Source: Candidatus Uhrbacteria bacterium
GTDB lineage: Bacteria; Patescibacteriota; Patescibacteriia; UBA9934; GWF2-40-263
DNA length: 12,623 bases
Direction of reading: 5' to 3'
NCBI GenBank assembly: GCA_903831335.1
Contig: CAIKXH010000037.1
Span: forward strand, 1-12,623
Below, piece after piece: positions 1 to 6,179 of this stretch (positions are counted from its first letter, which is position 1; each line of letters opens with the position of its first letter). The notes beneath the pieces are model-generated. The model was not told where the DNA came from and did no database searches. It saw only the letters and a list, made by a program, of their open reading frames with translations. The translations under genes and the position numbers were made by a program.

Positions 1-14
1 CGGAGGTCTTTTTG

Positions 15-41
15 AAAAAAGAAAAAGCGCTGATGGGCGCT
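15..41 (-). terminator. Rho-independent terminator of the small membrane-protein gene
   Basis: Read on the minus strand, a 5-bp stem AGCGC/GCGCT (plus positions 26-30 and 37-41) with a 6-nt loop is followed by a T-rich run (plus 15-26, interrupted by one C). It lies about 30 bp beyond the stop codon at 70-72. The stem is short, so strength is uncertain. Confidence 0.6.
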
Positions 42-69
42 CTGAGGAAATGGTTACGACCGGTTCGGG

Positions 70-279
70 TCAGGGGTTGCTGTTTTGTTCGGTGTTTGTG
101 GTCTGCGCGATAGATTTTGCGCGTGTGAACGGCTCACTTCGCAAATACGCGAGGTCTTTGAGAAGTTTATCTTCAAGTACTTTGCGTTGTGCGCGGGTCC
201 CGTATCTGAGGTGCGTGCGCACCAGATCAACGATCATGGCGAGTCCCAAAAGAGCGTACATAACAAGGATGAGTTTCAT
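70..279 (-). CDS. Small single-pass membrane protein, unknown function (69 aa)
   Basis: I do not recognise this protein. The start at 279 (MKLILVMYALLG) is chosen over the longer upstream reading because GAGG lies 9 nt before it and a TTGACA-17-TACGCT promoter places the transcript start near 300. Residues 2-20 are one hydrophobic segment, followed by a basic Arg/Lys-rich stretch (RTHLRYGTRAQRK) and a polar tail, so an N-terminal membrane anchor with a cytoplasmic basic region is likely by the positive-inside rule. The segment about 30-48 is amphipathic and could form a short helix. It has its own promoter and terminator and is not co-transcribed with the next minus-strand gene, whose terminator lies between them. 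The existence of the gene rests on promoter, ribosome site and terminator rather than on homology. Confidence 0.6.
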   Translation of the reverse strand: MKLILVMYALLGLAMIVDLVRTHLRYGTRAQRKVLEDKLLKDLAYLRSEPFTRAKSIAQTTNTEQNSNP

Positions 280-306
280 GTATGAAATCCTCGATGATGT
301 AAGGGG

Positions 307-335
307 AGCGTAAGGGGGAATATGCCTTGTGTCAA
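307..335 (-). promoter_or_regulatory. Promoter for the 69-aa membrane protein gene
   Basis: On the minus strand TTGACA (plus 330-335) is followed after exactly 17 bp by TACGCT (plus 307-312). The -35 box is perfect and the -10 box matches at T1, A2 and T6. The predicted start point near 300 leaves a leader of about 20 nt with a GAGG ribosome site. The -35 box directly abuts the T-run of the upstream terminator. Confidence 0.65.
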
Positions 336-358
336 GAAAAAAACCGCCTTGGGCGGTT
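336..358 (-). terminator. Rho-independent terminator of the 147-aa gene
   Basis: On the minus strand a perfect 7-bp stem AACCGCC/GGCGGTT (plus 352-358 and 342-348) with loop CAA runs into a stretch of T residues (plus 337-343). The gene's TAA stop at 357-359 forms part of the stem, so the gene ends inside its own terminator. Confidence 0.9.
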
Positions 359-800
359 AGGATGGAGCGATCCACGGAATTTGTTCGTGTAATTCGTCGA
401 GACTTTTTGCGTCGGCGAGGTCGAGTGTAAGAAACTCGAGCGCGTGACCGTACATGTTGGAAGGGCTCTTCGGAATGGCTCCGTCGATGTGTTCGCTTGT
501 TTGTGGTGCTGTCGAGTAGGTGAAGAACCACATCTCAGGGTCAATGTCCTTCATGCTCGCGGAGAGGATGGCGGCATTCAGGTCATTGGTAGCAGTGTCG
601 TCACTCTGAGCATAGAATACTGTGCTCGAGATGACGACGGTGCGATCAGGTTTGCGTTTTTCTGCCAGCACATAATCAAGCGCTTCGCGGTGATTGCTGG
701 TGAACAGAATGTTTTCAAGTTGTGCAGGAGTGAGTCTCTGGTCTGCACGTCGCCTGAGTTCTGTGAGAACCTCAGGAAAGCTCTGGAGCACAATGAGCAT
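357..800 (-). CDS. Receiver-like small protein without phosphoacceptor (147 aa), tentative
   Basis: The start at 800 (MLIVLQSFPEVL) is chosen over an in-frame ATG 33 bp upstream because AGAGG lies 5 nt before it and the predicted transcript start (about 826) falls downstream of the longer start. The length and hydrophobic pattern resemble a response-regulator receiver fold: strand MLIVL, a helix, strand NILFT, helix REALDYVLAEKRKPD, strand TVVISS, then WFFTYS and IDGAIPKSP, whose Lys-Ser-Pro resembles the conserved Lys-Pro end of receivers. The acidic pocket near residue 5 and the Asp expected after VVIS are absent, so if the fold is right it is a pseudo-receiver that cannot be phosphorylated in the usual way. 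This is pattern-based inference only. It is divergent from dnaE, with its own promoter, candidate operator and terminator. Confidence 0.65.
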   Translation of the reverse strand: MLIVLQSFPEVLTELRRRADQRLTPAQLENILFTSNHREALDYVLAEKRKPDRTVVISSTVFYAQSDDTATNDLNAAILSASMKDIDPEMWFFTYSTAPQTSEHIDGAIPKSPSNMYGHALEFLTLDLADAKSLDELHEQIPWIAPS

Positions 801-809
801 ATCGGCCTC

Positions 810-828
810 TATCGATACTGTATCGATA
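810..828. promoter_or_regulatory. 19-bp palindromic candidate operator
   Basis: TATCGATAC-TG-TATCGATA reads as a palindrome around a central base and also as two copies of an 8-bp palindrome (TATCGATA) 11 bp apart, one helical turn. It covers the predicted transcription start of the minus-strand gene, a normal place for a repressor site. The protein that would bind it is not identified in the window. Confidence 0.5.
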
Positions 829-832
829 CACA

Positions 833-861
833 AAAATAGTCACAATAAGTCTTTTTGTCAA
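833..861 (-). promoter_or_regulatory. Promoter for the receiver-like gene
   Basis: On the minus strand TTGACA (plus 856-861) and TATTTT (plus 833-838) are separated by 17 bp. The start point should be near 826, inside the palindrome at 810-828. The -35 box is perfect and the -10 box matches 4 of 6 bases. Confidence 0.7.
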
Positions 862-864
862 ACG

Positions 865-893
865 TTGCCGAGGGCATCACGACATGGTAATCT
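865..893 (+). promoter_or_regulatory. Probable dnaE promoter (extended -10)
   Basis: TTGCCG (865-870), a 17-bp spacer and TAATCT (888-893) preceded by TGG, an extended -10. It is back-to-back with the minus-strand promoter, their -35 boxes only 3 bp apart. The same TAATCT -10 recurs upstream of miaB. It would give a leader of about 38 nt. Confidence 0.45.
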
Positions 894-937
894 CTCAGCA
901 ATAAAGACTTATCGCTCGTTGATCGAGCACAAAATGT

Positions 938-3900
938 ATGCCATCAAAGTTCGTCCATCTGCACGTTCATTCCCACTATTCGCTGCTTGAAGCTTTGCCT
1001 AAAACAAAGGCTCTTTTGGGGCATGTAAAGGCATTGGAAATGGATACTGTCGCCATTACGGATAATGGAACCATGTATGGGGCAATTGAGTTTTATCAGA
1101 AGGCGACGGATGCGGAGATTAAGCCGATTATCGGCGTGGATTTTTATGTGGCGCAAGATGGTCGATTACTGAAACGTGCTCGTATCGATACGAAGCCGCA
1201 GCGTCTTGTGTGTCTTGCAGAAACAAATGAAGGTTATCAGAATTTGATCAAACTTTCTTCGATTGGATTTCTTGAGGGATTCTATTACAAACCCCGTATC
1301 GACAAAGAAGTTTTGCAACAGCATTGTAAAGGATTGATCGCGCTTTCAGGTGGACACATGGGAGAGATTGATGAGTTTTTGCATTTGGATCGTTATGAGG
1401 AAGCAAAGGCAGCGATCAAATGGTATGTGGAAATTTTTGGTGAAGGAAATTATTTTCTTGAGCTCGTTGATCGACCCGAGATTGCAGAACAGGAGGCGAT
1501 GAATGCAAAGTTGATCGCACTTGGAAAAGAACTGAATGTTCCTGTTGTTGCGACGAAGAATACGTTTTTCCTAAAGCCTGGCGATGTTGAGGCGTGGAAA
1601 ATTTTGAATTGTATTAAAGGGCAAAAGACCTTGGAACAATATGAACGCATGGCGCAGTTTGATTATGATGCATCCATGGTGAGCGGGGAGTACATGGAAG
1701 AGCGATTCGCAGATGTTCCAGAGGCGATTGAGAATACACGCAAGATTGCGGATCGTTGTAATGTGACGCTTGATCTTGGAAAGTGGAACTTTCCGAAGTT
1801 TGAAATTCCAGAAGGGAAAACATTCAGAGGTGTGTTGACTGAGCGTACGTTTGAAGGGCTCAGAGAAAAGGTGGGGGAATTATCGCAAGTGCAAATTGAT
1901 CGTATCAATTACGAGTTGGAGATTATTGATCAAAAAGGGTTTTGTCCGTACTTCTTGATCGTGTCTGACTTTTTGAGTTGGTCACGTGAAAATGGAATCG
2001 TGACCACAACGCGTGGTTCTGCCGCTGGATCCATTGTCGCGTACGCAACAGATATTTCAGCGATCGATCCATTGTATTATCGATTGCCGTTTGAACGTTT
2101 CTTGAATCCGGAGCGTCCTTCTGCCCCAGATATTGACGCAGACTTTGCGGATAACCGCCGCGATGAAGTTCTTGATTATGTTCGTTCGAAGTATGGCGCA
2201 GATAAGGTGGCGCAGATTTGTACGTTTGGAACCATGCTTGCGCGCGGTTCTGTTCGGGACGTCGGGCGCGCACTTGGATTTCCGTACGGAATGGTAGACG
2301 TGATCGCAAAACTGGTTCCGATGGGTTCACAGGGTTTTCCGATGACGCTTACGCGCGCGATTGAAGAATCTCCGGATTTGAAAAAGCAATATGATTCTGA
2401 TGCAAACGTGCATCGCATGATTGATCTTGCAAAGCAAATTGAAGGATGTGCGCGTCACGTTTCTGTTCATGCTGCCGGAACGGTTATTTCTCCAACAGAA
2501 CTCACGGACTTTACTCCGCTACAAATCGATACAAAAGAAGGAAAGATGATCACGCAGTATGAAATGAAAGCTGTGGAAGCGGCTGGTCTTGTGAAAATGG
2601 ACTTTCTTGGAATTCGCAACTTGTCGATTTTGGGAGATGCGGTTCACCTCGTAAAGAAAACAAAAGATGTGGTGATTGAGATTGATCGATTGCCAACCGA
2701 TGACAAAAAAACATTCGAACTTCTTGCAACCGGAAAAACCATGGGAGTCTTTCAGCTTGGAGGAGATGGAATGACAAAGTATCTCATGGAGCTGAAGCCT
2801 GAGCGTATTGAGGACATCATGGCCATGGTGGCGCTGTATCGTCCTGGGCCGATTGAGTCCATTCCAGAATATATTAAACGAAAGCATGATCCTTCTCTCA
2901 TCAGTTTTTTGGATCCTCGGATGAAGGATATTTTGAACATGTCTTATGGAGTCATTGTTTATCAAGACGACGTCATGTTGATTGCAATTCATTTGGGAGG
3001 ATACTCATGGTTGGAAGCAGATAAGTTGCGAAAGGCGATGGGAAAAAAGATTCCAGAAGAAATGGCAAAGCAGAAAATCAAATTACATGAAGGATTGCTC
3101 AAACATGGAATGTCAGAAAAGAAAGCAAAAGCGCTTTGGAATTTGATTGAACCGTTTGCAGCGTATGGTTTCAACAAGGCACATGCGGCAAGTTACGGAA
3201 TGGTGGCGTATGAAACAGCCTTCATGAAGGCGAATTATCCGGCAGAGTACATGACCGCGCTCATGACTGCGGAATCTGGTGACCTCGAGAAAATCGCGGA
3301 AGCTGTATCAGAATGTCGCCGCATGGATATCGAAGTCCTGCCACCTGATATCAACGAGTCTTTGAAAAACTTTACGTATATTGATGACCATCACATTCGT
3401 TTTGGACTTCTTGTGATCAAGAACTTGGGAGAAGAAGTGATTGAGTCGATTTTGTCGGAAAGAAAATCCGGTGGAGATTTCAAAGATCTCGCTGATTTTG
3501 TAGCTCGTGTTGCACACAGAGCCTTTAACAAGAAGTCGCTTGAAGCACTCATTAAAACGGGCGCGCTCGATCGATTTGCAGAACGCAATCAGTTGCTTGA
3601 GAACCTTGATCGACTATTGCTTCACAACAAGAGCGTGCAAAAAGAAAAAACCACGAATCAACCGAGTTTATTCTCTACGGCTACTTCGACGATTCCGCAA
3701 ACCATTTCACTTCGCCCAGCAGAGCCAGCAAAACTCAATACGCAACTCGCGTGGGAAAAAGAGTTACTCGGACTGTACGTGTCTGGTCATCCATATCAAA
3801 AGATTCATGAGTTCCTCGAGGGAACACTCATGCACATGAAAGATTTGCCTACGCAAAAAGATGGTGCGTTTGTGTATGCGGGTGGAATTATCTTATTACC

Positions 3901-4462
3901 GAAGGTCATTGTGACAAAGAAAGGGGATCCGATGGCGTTCATTGGACTTGAGGACATGACAGGAAAACAAGAGGTAATTGTATTTCCAAAAACATTCGCA
4001 ACCGTGAAAGATATTATGGTGGAAGGACAAATTTGTCTTGTGAGCGCAAAAGTATCTAGACGTGAAGGGGAGGAAGCAAAATTGCTTGCGAACAGTTTTA
4101 TGATCGTAAGTGAGGAGAATATGGGGATTGTGAAAGAGATGTTGTTGAAAGAGCAGTGGATGGCGTATCCGGATGTGGTTTCGGCTGGTCCGTCTGCGAA
4201 CGCAGGGGATGGTCGCGACCATCCTGTTCGAACACAAGAAACCGTTAACATCAAATTGCAGGGGAAGCCGACGCCTGAGACCGTCGAAGCGGTGCGGACG
4301 CTGTTACAGTCAAAACCTGGCGCAACACCCGTTTGTCTCCTCGTCGAATCTGGTGGAAGTTTGCGTCGTATTGAAACAGAATATCGTGTGAGTCCAACCG
4401 AGAGTTTGATTCACGAACTCGCAAGTCTTGTGGGAGCGCAGAATGTGGAGGTGGAGAAATAA
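938..4462 (+). CDS. dnaE: DNA polymerase III subunit alpha (DnaE)
   Basis: Catalytic subunit of the replicative DNA polymerase (C-family), 1174 aa, close to the roughly 1160 aa of E. coli DnaE. Domains in order: PHP (about 1-270), palm with the nucleotidyl-transfer Asp pair in PDIDADF (D398, D400) and the third Asp in VKMDFLG (D555), the canonical RGSAAGS motif before it, fingers (GVFQL, ALYRPGP, YGFNKAHAASYG), helix-hairpin-helix (about 819-840), an OB fold (about 975-1060) and a C-terminal domain. QPSLF at 908-912 matches the internal beta-clamp-binding motif and sits where E. coli has its own. PHP ligands are partly lost: TDNG (41-44) for TDHG, GVD (66-68) for G-x-E, SGGH for SGC, and KNTFF (207-211) for ND-x-H-Y, so PHP proofreading is probably inactive. 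There is no strong Shine-Dalgarno site before 938; HLHVHSHYS begins six residues in, so the start is right. Confidence 0.98.
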   Translation: MPSKFVHLHVHSHYSLLEALPKTKALLGHVKALEMDTVAITDNGTMYGAIEFYQKATDAEIKPIIGVDFYVAQDGRLLKRARIDTKPQRLVCLAETNEGYQNLIKLSSIGFLEGFYYKPRIDKEVLQQHCKGLIALSGGHMGEIDEFLHLDRYEEAKAAIKWYVEIFGEGNYFLELVDRPEIAEQEAMNAKLIALGKELNVPVVATKNTFFLKPGDVEAWKILNCIKGQKTLEQYERMAQFDYDASMVSGEYMEERFADVPEAIENTRKIADRCNVTLDLGKWNFPKFEIPEGKTFRGVLTERTFEGLREKVGELSQVQIDRINYELEIIDQKGFCPYFLIVSDFLSWSRENGIVTTTRGSAAGSIVAYATDISAIDPLYYRLPFERFLNPERPSAPDIDADFADNRRDEVLDYVRSKYGADKVAQICTFGTMLARGSVRDVGRALGFPYGMVDVIAKLVPMGSQGFPMTLTRAIEESPDLKKQYDSDANVHRMIDLAKQIEGCARHVSVHAAGTVISPTELTDFTPLQIDTKEGKMITQYEMKAVEAAGLVKMDFLGIRNLSILGDAVHLVKKTKDVVIEIDRLPTDDKKTFELLATGKTMGVFQLGGDGMTKYLMELKPERIEDIMAMVALYRPGPIESIPEYIKRKHDPSLISFLDPRMKDILNMSYGVIVYQDDVMLIAIHLGGYSWLEADKLRKAMGKKIPEEMAKQKIKLHEGLLKHGMSEKKAKALWNLIEPFAAYGFNKAHAASYGMVAYETAFMKANYPAEYMTALMTAESGDLEKIAEAVSECRRMDIEVLPPDINESLKNFTYIDDHHIRFGLLVIKNLGEEVIESILSERKSGGDFKDLADFVARVAHRAFNKKSLEALIKTGALDRFAERNQLLENLDRLLLHNKSVQKEKTTNQPSLFSTATSTIPQTISLRPAEPAKLNTQLAWEKELLGLYVSGHPYQKIHEFLEGTLMHMKDLPTQKDGAFVYAGGIILLPKVIVTKKGDPMAFIGLEDMTGKQEVIVFPKTFATVKDIMVEGQICLVSAKVSRREGEEAKLLANSFMIVSEENMGIVKEMLLKEQWMAYPDVVSAGPSANAGDGRDHPVRTQETVNIKLQGKPTPETVEAVRTLLQSKPGATPVCLLVESGGSLRRIETEYRVSPTESLIHELASLVGAQNVEVEK

Positions 4463-4464
4463 GA

Positions 4465-4566
4465 GAGGCGACAGAAGCGACAAAGGTGTCAGAGGCGACA
4501 GAGGTAAGGGAAATCGTTTCCAAAAACTTCTGTCGCTTTTGTTGCCTCTGACACCTCTGTCGCTTT
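4465..4566. repeat. Head-to-head arrays of degenerate 9-bp repeats forming a long hairpin
   Basis: The left arm is four 9-mers in register (GAGGCGACA, GAAGCGACA, AAGGTGTCA, GAGGCGACA; 4465-4500). The right arm (4531-4566), read on the minus strand, is again four 9-mers (AAAGCGACA, GAGGTGTCA, GAGGCAACA, AAAGCGACA). Positions 4475-4500 pair with 4540-4565 at 24 of 26 positions plus one G-U, with a 39-nt loop. It begins 3 bp after the dnaE stop and ends in TTTT, so it may help end the dnaE transcript. Its right arm supplies a -35 box for the next gene. Confidence 0.8.
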
Positions 4567-4577
4567 TATGTTACAAT
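4548..4577 (+). promoter_or_regulatory. Extended -10 promoter giving a near-leaderless transcript
   Basis: CTGACA (4548-4553), an 18-bp spacer and TACAAT (4572-4577) preceded by TGT, an extended -10. The start point should be about 4584-4586, essentially at the ATG at 4586, so the mRNA is probably leaderless; no Shine-Dalgarno site is visible. The -35 box lies in the right arm of the 9-bp repeat hairpin. Confidence 0.7.
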
Positions 4578-4585
4578 ACACACAT

Positions 4586-5806
4586 ATGGCCATCAAAAAA
4601 GTCGCAACACGCAAGCGCGTTCCTGTTAAACGTGTAACACGTGTTGTTGCAAAAGAGGAATATGAAACACCTGTGTCGCACTCGCATGCGATCGCGGTTC
4701 CACTTATTTTATATCGCCGCATTGCCCTTGCGTTTATTATTGTTGTTGCGGCCGTGCTTTTGATTGTGATGTATTTGTCTACCATGCAGGCAACCATTCG
4801 CATCAAACCGATTGCAAAAGAATTTTCCTCAGATCTTATTGTTCACACAGCTGCAAGTCCCATTGATGACACAGAAATCCATGGAGCTGTTCTTTCTGGA
4901 ACCATGACAAAGACAAAAACATTTTCTCCAAGCGGGACAGGAGCAAAAAAGGTGGACGGGATCGCAAAAGGAACCGTTGTACTTACAAATAAGACAAACG
5001 CTCCTCAATCCCTCATTGCAACCACACGTTTATTATCCAGTACGGGAGTTTTGTTTAGACTTCAAAAAACAGTTGTTGTACCAGCAAATGGTACGGTAAG
5101 TGCAGAAGTGTACGCAGATAAACCAGGATCTTCTGGTGATGTCCCTGCCGGACACTTTACGATTCCTGGATTGAATGAAATAAAACAAGCTTCGATCTTT
5201 GCAGACAGCAAGGTTGCGTTTTCTGGAGGTGTAGAAACAATCACTGTTGTTTCTAAGGAAGAGCTGGAAAAATCTGTCGATGTTTTGAAAGAAGAAATTT
5301 TGAATGAAGCAAAAGATCTCCTTCGTGCTCAAGCTGGAACAGGATTTGATGGGGAAGTTTTTACAGCAGAAATTACAAATAAAAAAACAAGCATTCAGCC
5401 AGACACAGAAGCAAAGTCTTATGATGTAACCCTTTCAGAAACAGTGGTGGGTGTGTTCTATGATAAGACCGCGCTTAAAAAATTGTTCACGCTTCACTTG
5501 TATGAGGGGTTAGGACAAGGACAAGATTTTTCCGGAACAAACGTAGATAACATGGAGGTCACCATCGATCAATATGATGCTTCCCAAAAAGTCGCAAGTA
5601 TTCATGCGCACATGGATGGAAAAATGACCATTACAAGAACAAACAAAGCTTTGGATGTTTCCCGATTTGTTGGGTTGAGTGCGGATGATGTTCGTAAGAA
5701 GCTTGTGGCAGAGGGGGTTGCCGAATCTGTCACTGTGGACTTTTTCCCGTTTTGGTTGAATAAGATTCCGCGCCTGAAAGATCATGTTTACATTGAGTTT
5801 CAATAG
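4586..5806 (+). CDS. Membrane-anchored extracytoplasmic protein, baseplate-J-like (406 aa)
   Basis: Residues 1-45 form a basic cytoplasmic tail (MAIKKVATRKRVPVKRV), 46-64 one strong transmembrane helix (IALAFIIVVAAVLLIVMYL), and the remainder is a Thr/Val/Lys-rich beta-type extracytoplasmic region. The stretch from about 130 to 200 (GTVVLTNKTNAPQSL, then VVVPANGTVSAEVYA, then GSSGDVPAGHFTIPGL) has the pattern of baseplate J/gp47-like domains annotated on many Patescibacteria surface proteins. The C-terminus (SADDVRKKLVAEG, then FPFWLNKIPRL) looks like a small final domain. The role is unknown; a cell-envelope function is inference. The ATG at 4586 is preferred over one at 4568 because the -10 box overlaps the upstream ATG. 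The gene is monocistronic, with a terminator at 5813-5838. Family assignment is from recollection of pattern, not a search. Confidence 0.85.
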   Translation: MAIKKVATRKRVPVKRVTRVVAKEEYETPVSHSHAIAVPLILYRRIALAFIIVVAAVLLIVMYLSTMQATIRIKPIAKEFSSDLIVHTAASPIDDTEIHGAVLSGTMTKTKTFSPSGTGAKKVDGIAKGTVVLTNKTNAPQSLIATTRLLSSTGVLFRLQKTVVVPANGTVSAEVYADKPGSSGDVPAGHFTIPGLNEIKQASIFADSKVAFSGGVETITVVSKEELEKSVDVLKEEILNEAKDLLRAQAGTGFDGEVFTAEITNKKTSIQPDTEAKSYDVTLSETVVGVFYDKTALKKLFTLHLYEGLGQGQDFSGTNVDNMEVTIDQYDASQKVASIHAHMDGKMTITRTNKALDVSRFVGLSADDVRKKLVAEGVAESVTVDFFPFWLNKIPRLKDHVYIEFQ

Positions 5807-5812
5807 TCTGAT

Positions 5813-5838
5813 AAAAACCCTGCACATGCAGGGTTTTT
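5813..5838. terminator. Bidirectional rho-independent terminator
   Basis: A 12-nt perfect inverted repeat, AAAAACCCTGCA (5813-5824) and TGCAGGGTTTTT (5827-5838), with the innermost pairs opening to form the loop. A-run on the left and T-run on the right allow function in both directions. It closes the unit that ends at 5806. Confidence 0.9.
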
Positions 5839-5841
5839 AAG

Positions 5842-5870
5842 TTGACGAATCAGAAATGGGGGGTTATTCT
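5842..5870 (+). promoter_or_regulatory. Promoter of the thrS T-box leader
   Basis: TTGACG (5842-5847), a 17-bp spacer and TATTCT (5865-5870). The expected start point is about 5876-5878, where the structured leader begins (GGGCAATG). It lies 3 bp beyond the preceding terminator, giving thrS an independent transcript with a leader of about 300 nt. Confidence 0.75.
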
Positions 5871-5874
5871 AAAA

Positions 5875-6096
5875 GGGCAATGAAGAAGGACACACATGTT
5901 TCTTTGCCCAAAAGAGATTGAGAACCTTGGCTGTAAGTTCTCGAGGCACCAAACAAACACGTACAACCTTTGGAGCAATCTGATTCAAAAGAGAGGCTTG
6001 TGAGGGAGAAATCCTCACAGCAATTCGGGTGGAACCGTCCGTGAATAAATTTACATGGATCCCGATTCAACTTAATTAAGATGAATCGGGTTTTTT
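5875..6096 (+). promoter_or_regulatory. T-box riboswitch controlling thrS (tRNA-Thr sensor)
   Basis: T-box leaders bind a specific tRNA; uncharged tRNA stabilises an antiterminator and lets transcription enter the synthetase gene. Visible here: the T-box core GGGTGGAACCG (6027-6037); antiterminator helix A1 TCGGG (6025-6029) with CCCGA (6061-6065); a 7-nt bulge TGGAACC (6030-6036) whose TGGA would pair with a tRNA ending UCCA; helix A2 GTCCGTG (6037-6043) with CATGGAT (6054-6060); and Stem III TGTGAGG/CCTCACA (5999-6005, 6013-6019). In Stem I, AAAGAG (5912-5917) and a hairpin at 5920-5942 with GGCTG in its loop resemble the AG bulge and distal loop. The best specifier is ACA (Thr) at 5963-5965, between helices AAGG/CCTT (5886-5889, 5967-5970) and 5894-5901/5955-5962; ACC at 5948-5950 is a second Thr option. 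The 5' fold is less certain because local hairpins compete with it. Confidence 0.93.
6061..6096 (+). terminator. Regulated terminator of the thrS T-box
   Basis: A 9-bp stem CCCGATTCA (6061-6069) and TGAATCGGG (6082-6090), with a further small stem in the palindrome CTTAATTAAG, is followed by TTTTTT (6091-6096). The left arm CCCGA is also the 3' half of the antiterminator, so the two structures are mutually exclusive, as in known T-boxes. Confidence 0.93.
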
Positions 6097-6102
6097 ATTT
6101 CC

Positions 6103-6170
6103 TGTCATTCTGAACGAAGTGAAGAATCTCTTATTTCAACGCGAGATCCTTCGCTCAGCTCAGGATGACA
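6103..6170. repeat. REP-like palindromic intergenic repeat
   Basis: An imperfect 28-bp inverted repeat (6103-6130 and 6143-6170) with a 12-nt loop; 22 of 28 positions pair by Watson-Crick and two more by G-U. Both ends read TGTCAT on their own strand. The ends resemble the TGTCATTCTGA-type dispersed palindromes I recall from many uncultivated bacterial genomes. Its last bases contain the ATG at 6165, an in-frame but unlikely thrS start. No transposase accompanies it. Confidence 0.75.
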
Positions 6171-6179
6171 CAAACGCAT

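Noticed and set aside
444..839. Plus-strand open frame of 131 codons
   Set aside because: It is antisense to the 147-aa gene, which has a matching promoter, ribosome site and terminator; the plus frame has none.
4465..4566. CRISPR-like array
   Set aside because: The units are 9 bp with no spacers and are arranged head-to-head; no cas genes are present.
4568..4585. Upstream in-frame ATG for the membrane protein
   Set aside because: The ATG at 4568 overlaps the extended -10 box (TGTTACAAT), so it would not be transcribed; 4586 sits at the predicted start point.
5875..5909. Local hairpin GGGCAA/TTGCCC at the leader 5' end as an independent terminator or attenuator
   Set aside because: It has no T-run after it and competes with a longer Stem I fold; it is more likely an alternative or transient structure of the T-box leader.
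5864..6070. Minus-strand open frame of 68 codons opposite the thrS leader
   Set aside because: It lies antisense to the T-box, whose base pairing explains the sequence; it has no promoter or ribosome site and its product has no recognisable pattern.
6165..6179. Upstream in-frame ATG of thrS
   Set aside because: It is part of the REP-like palindrome's terminal TGACA-containing end and adds five residues with no counterpart in the family; not fully excluded because 6180 also lacks a Shine-Dalgarno site.
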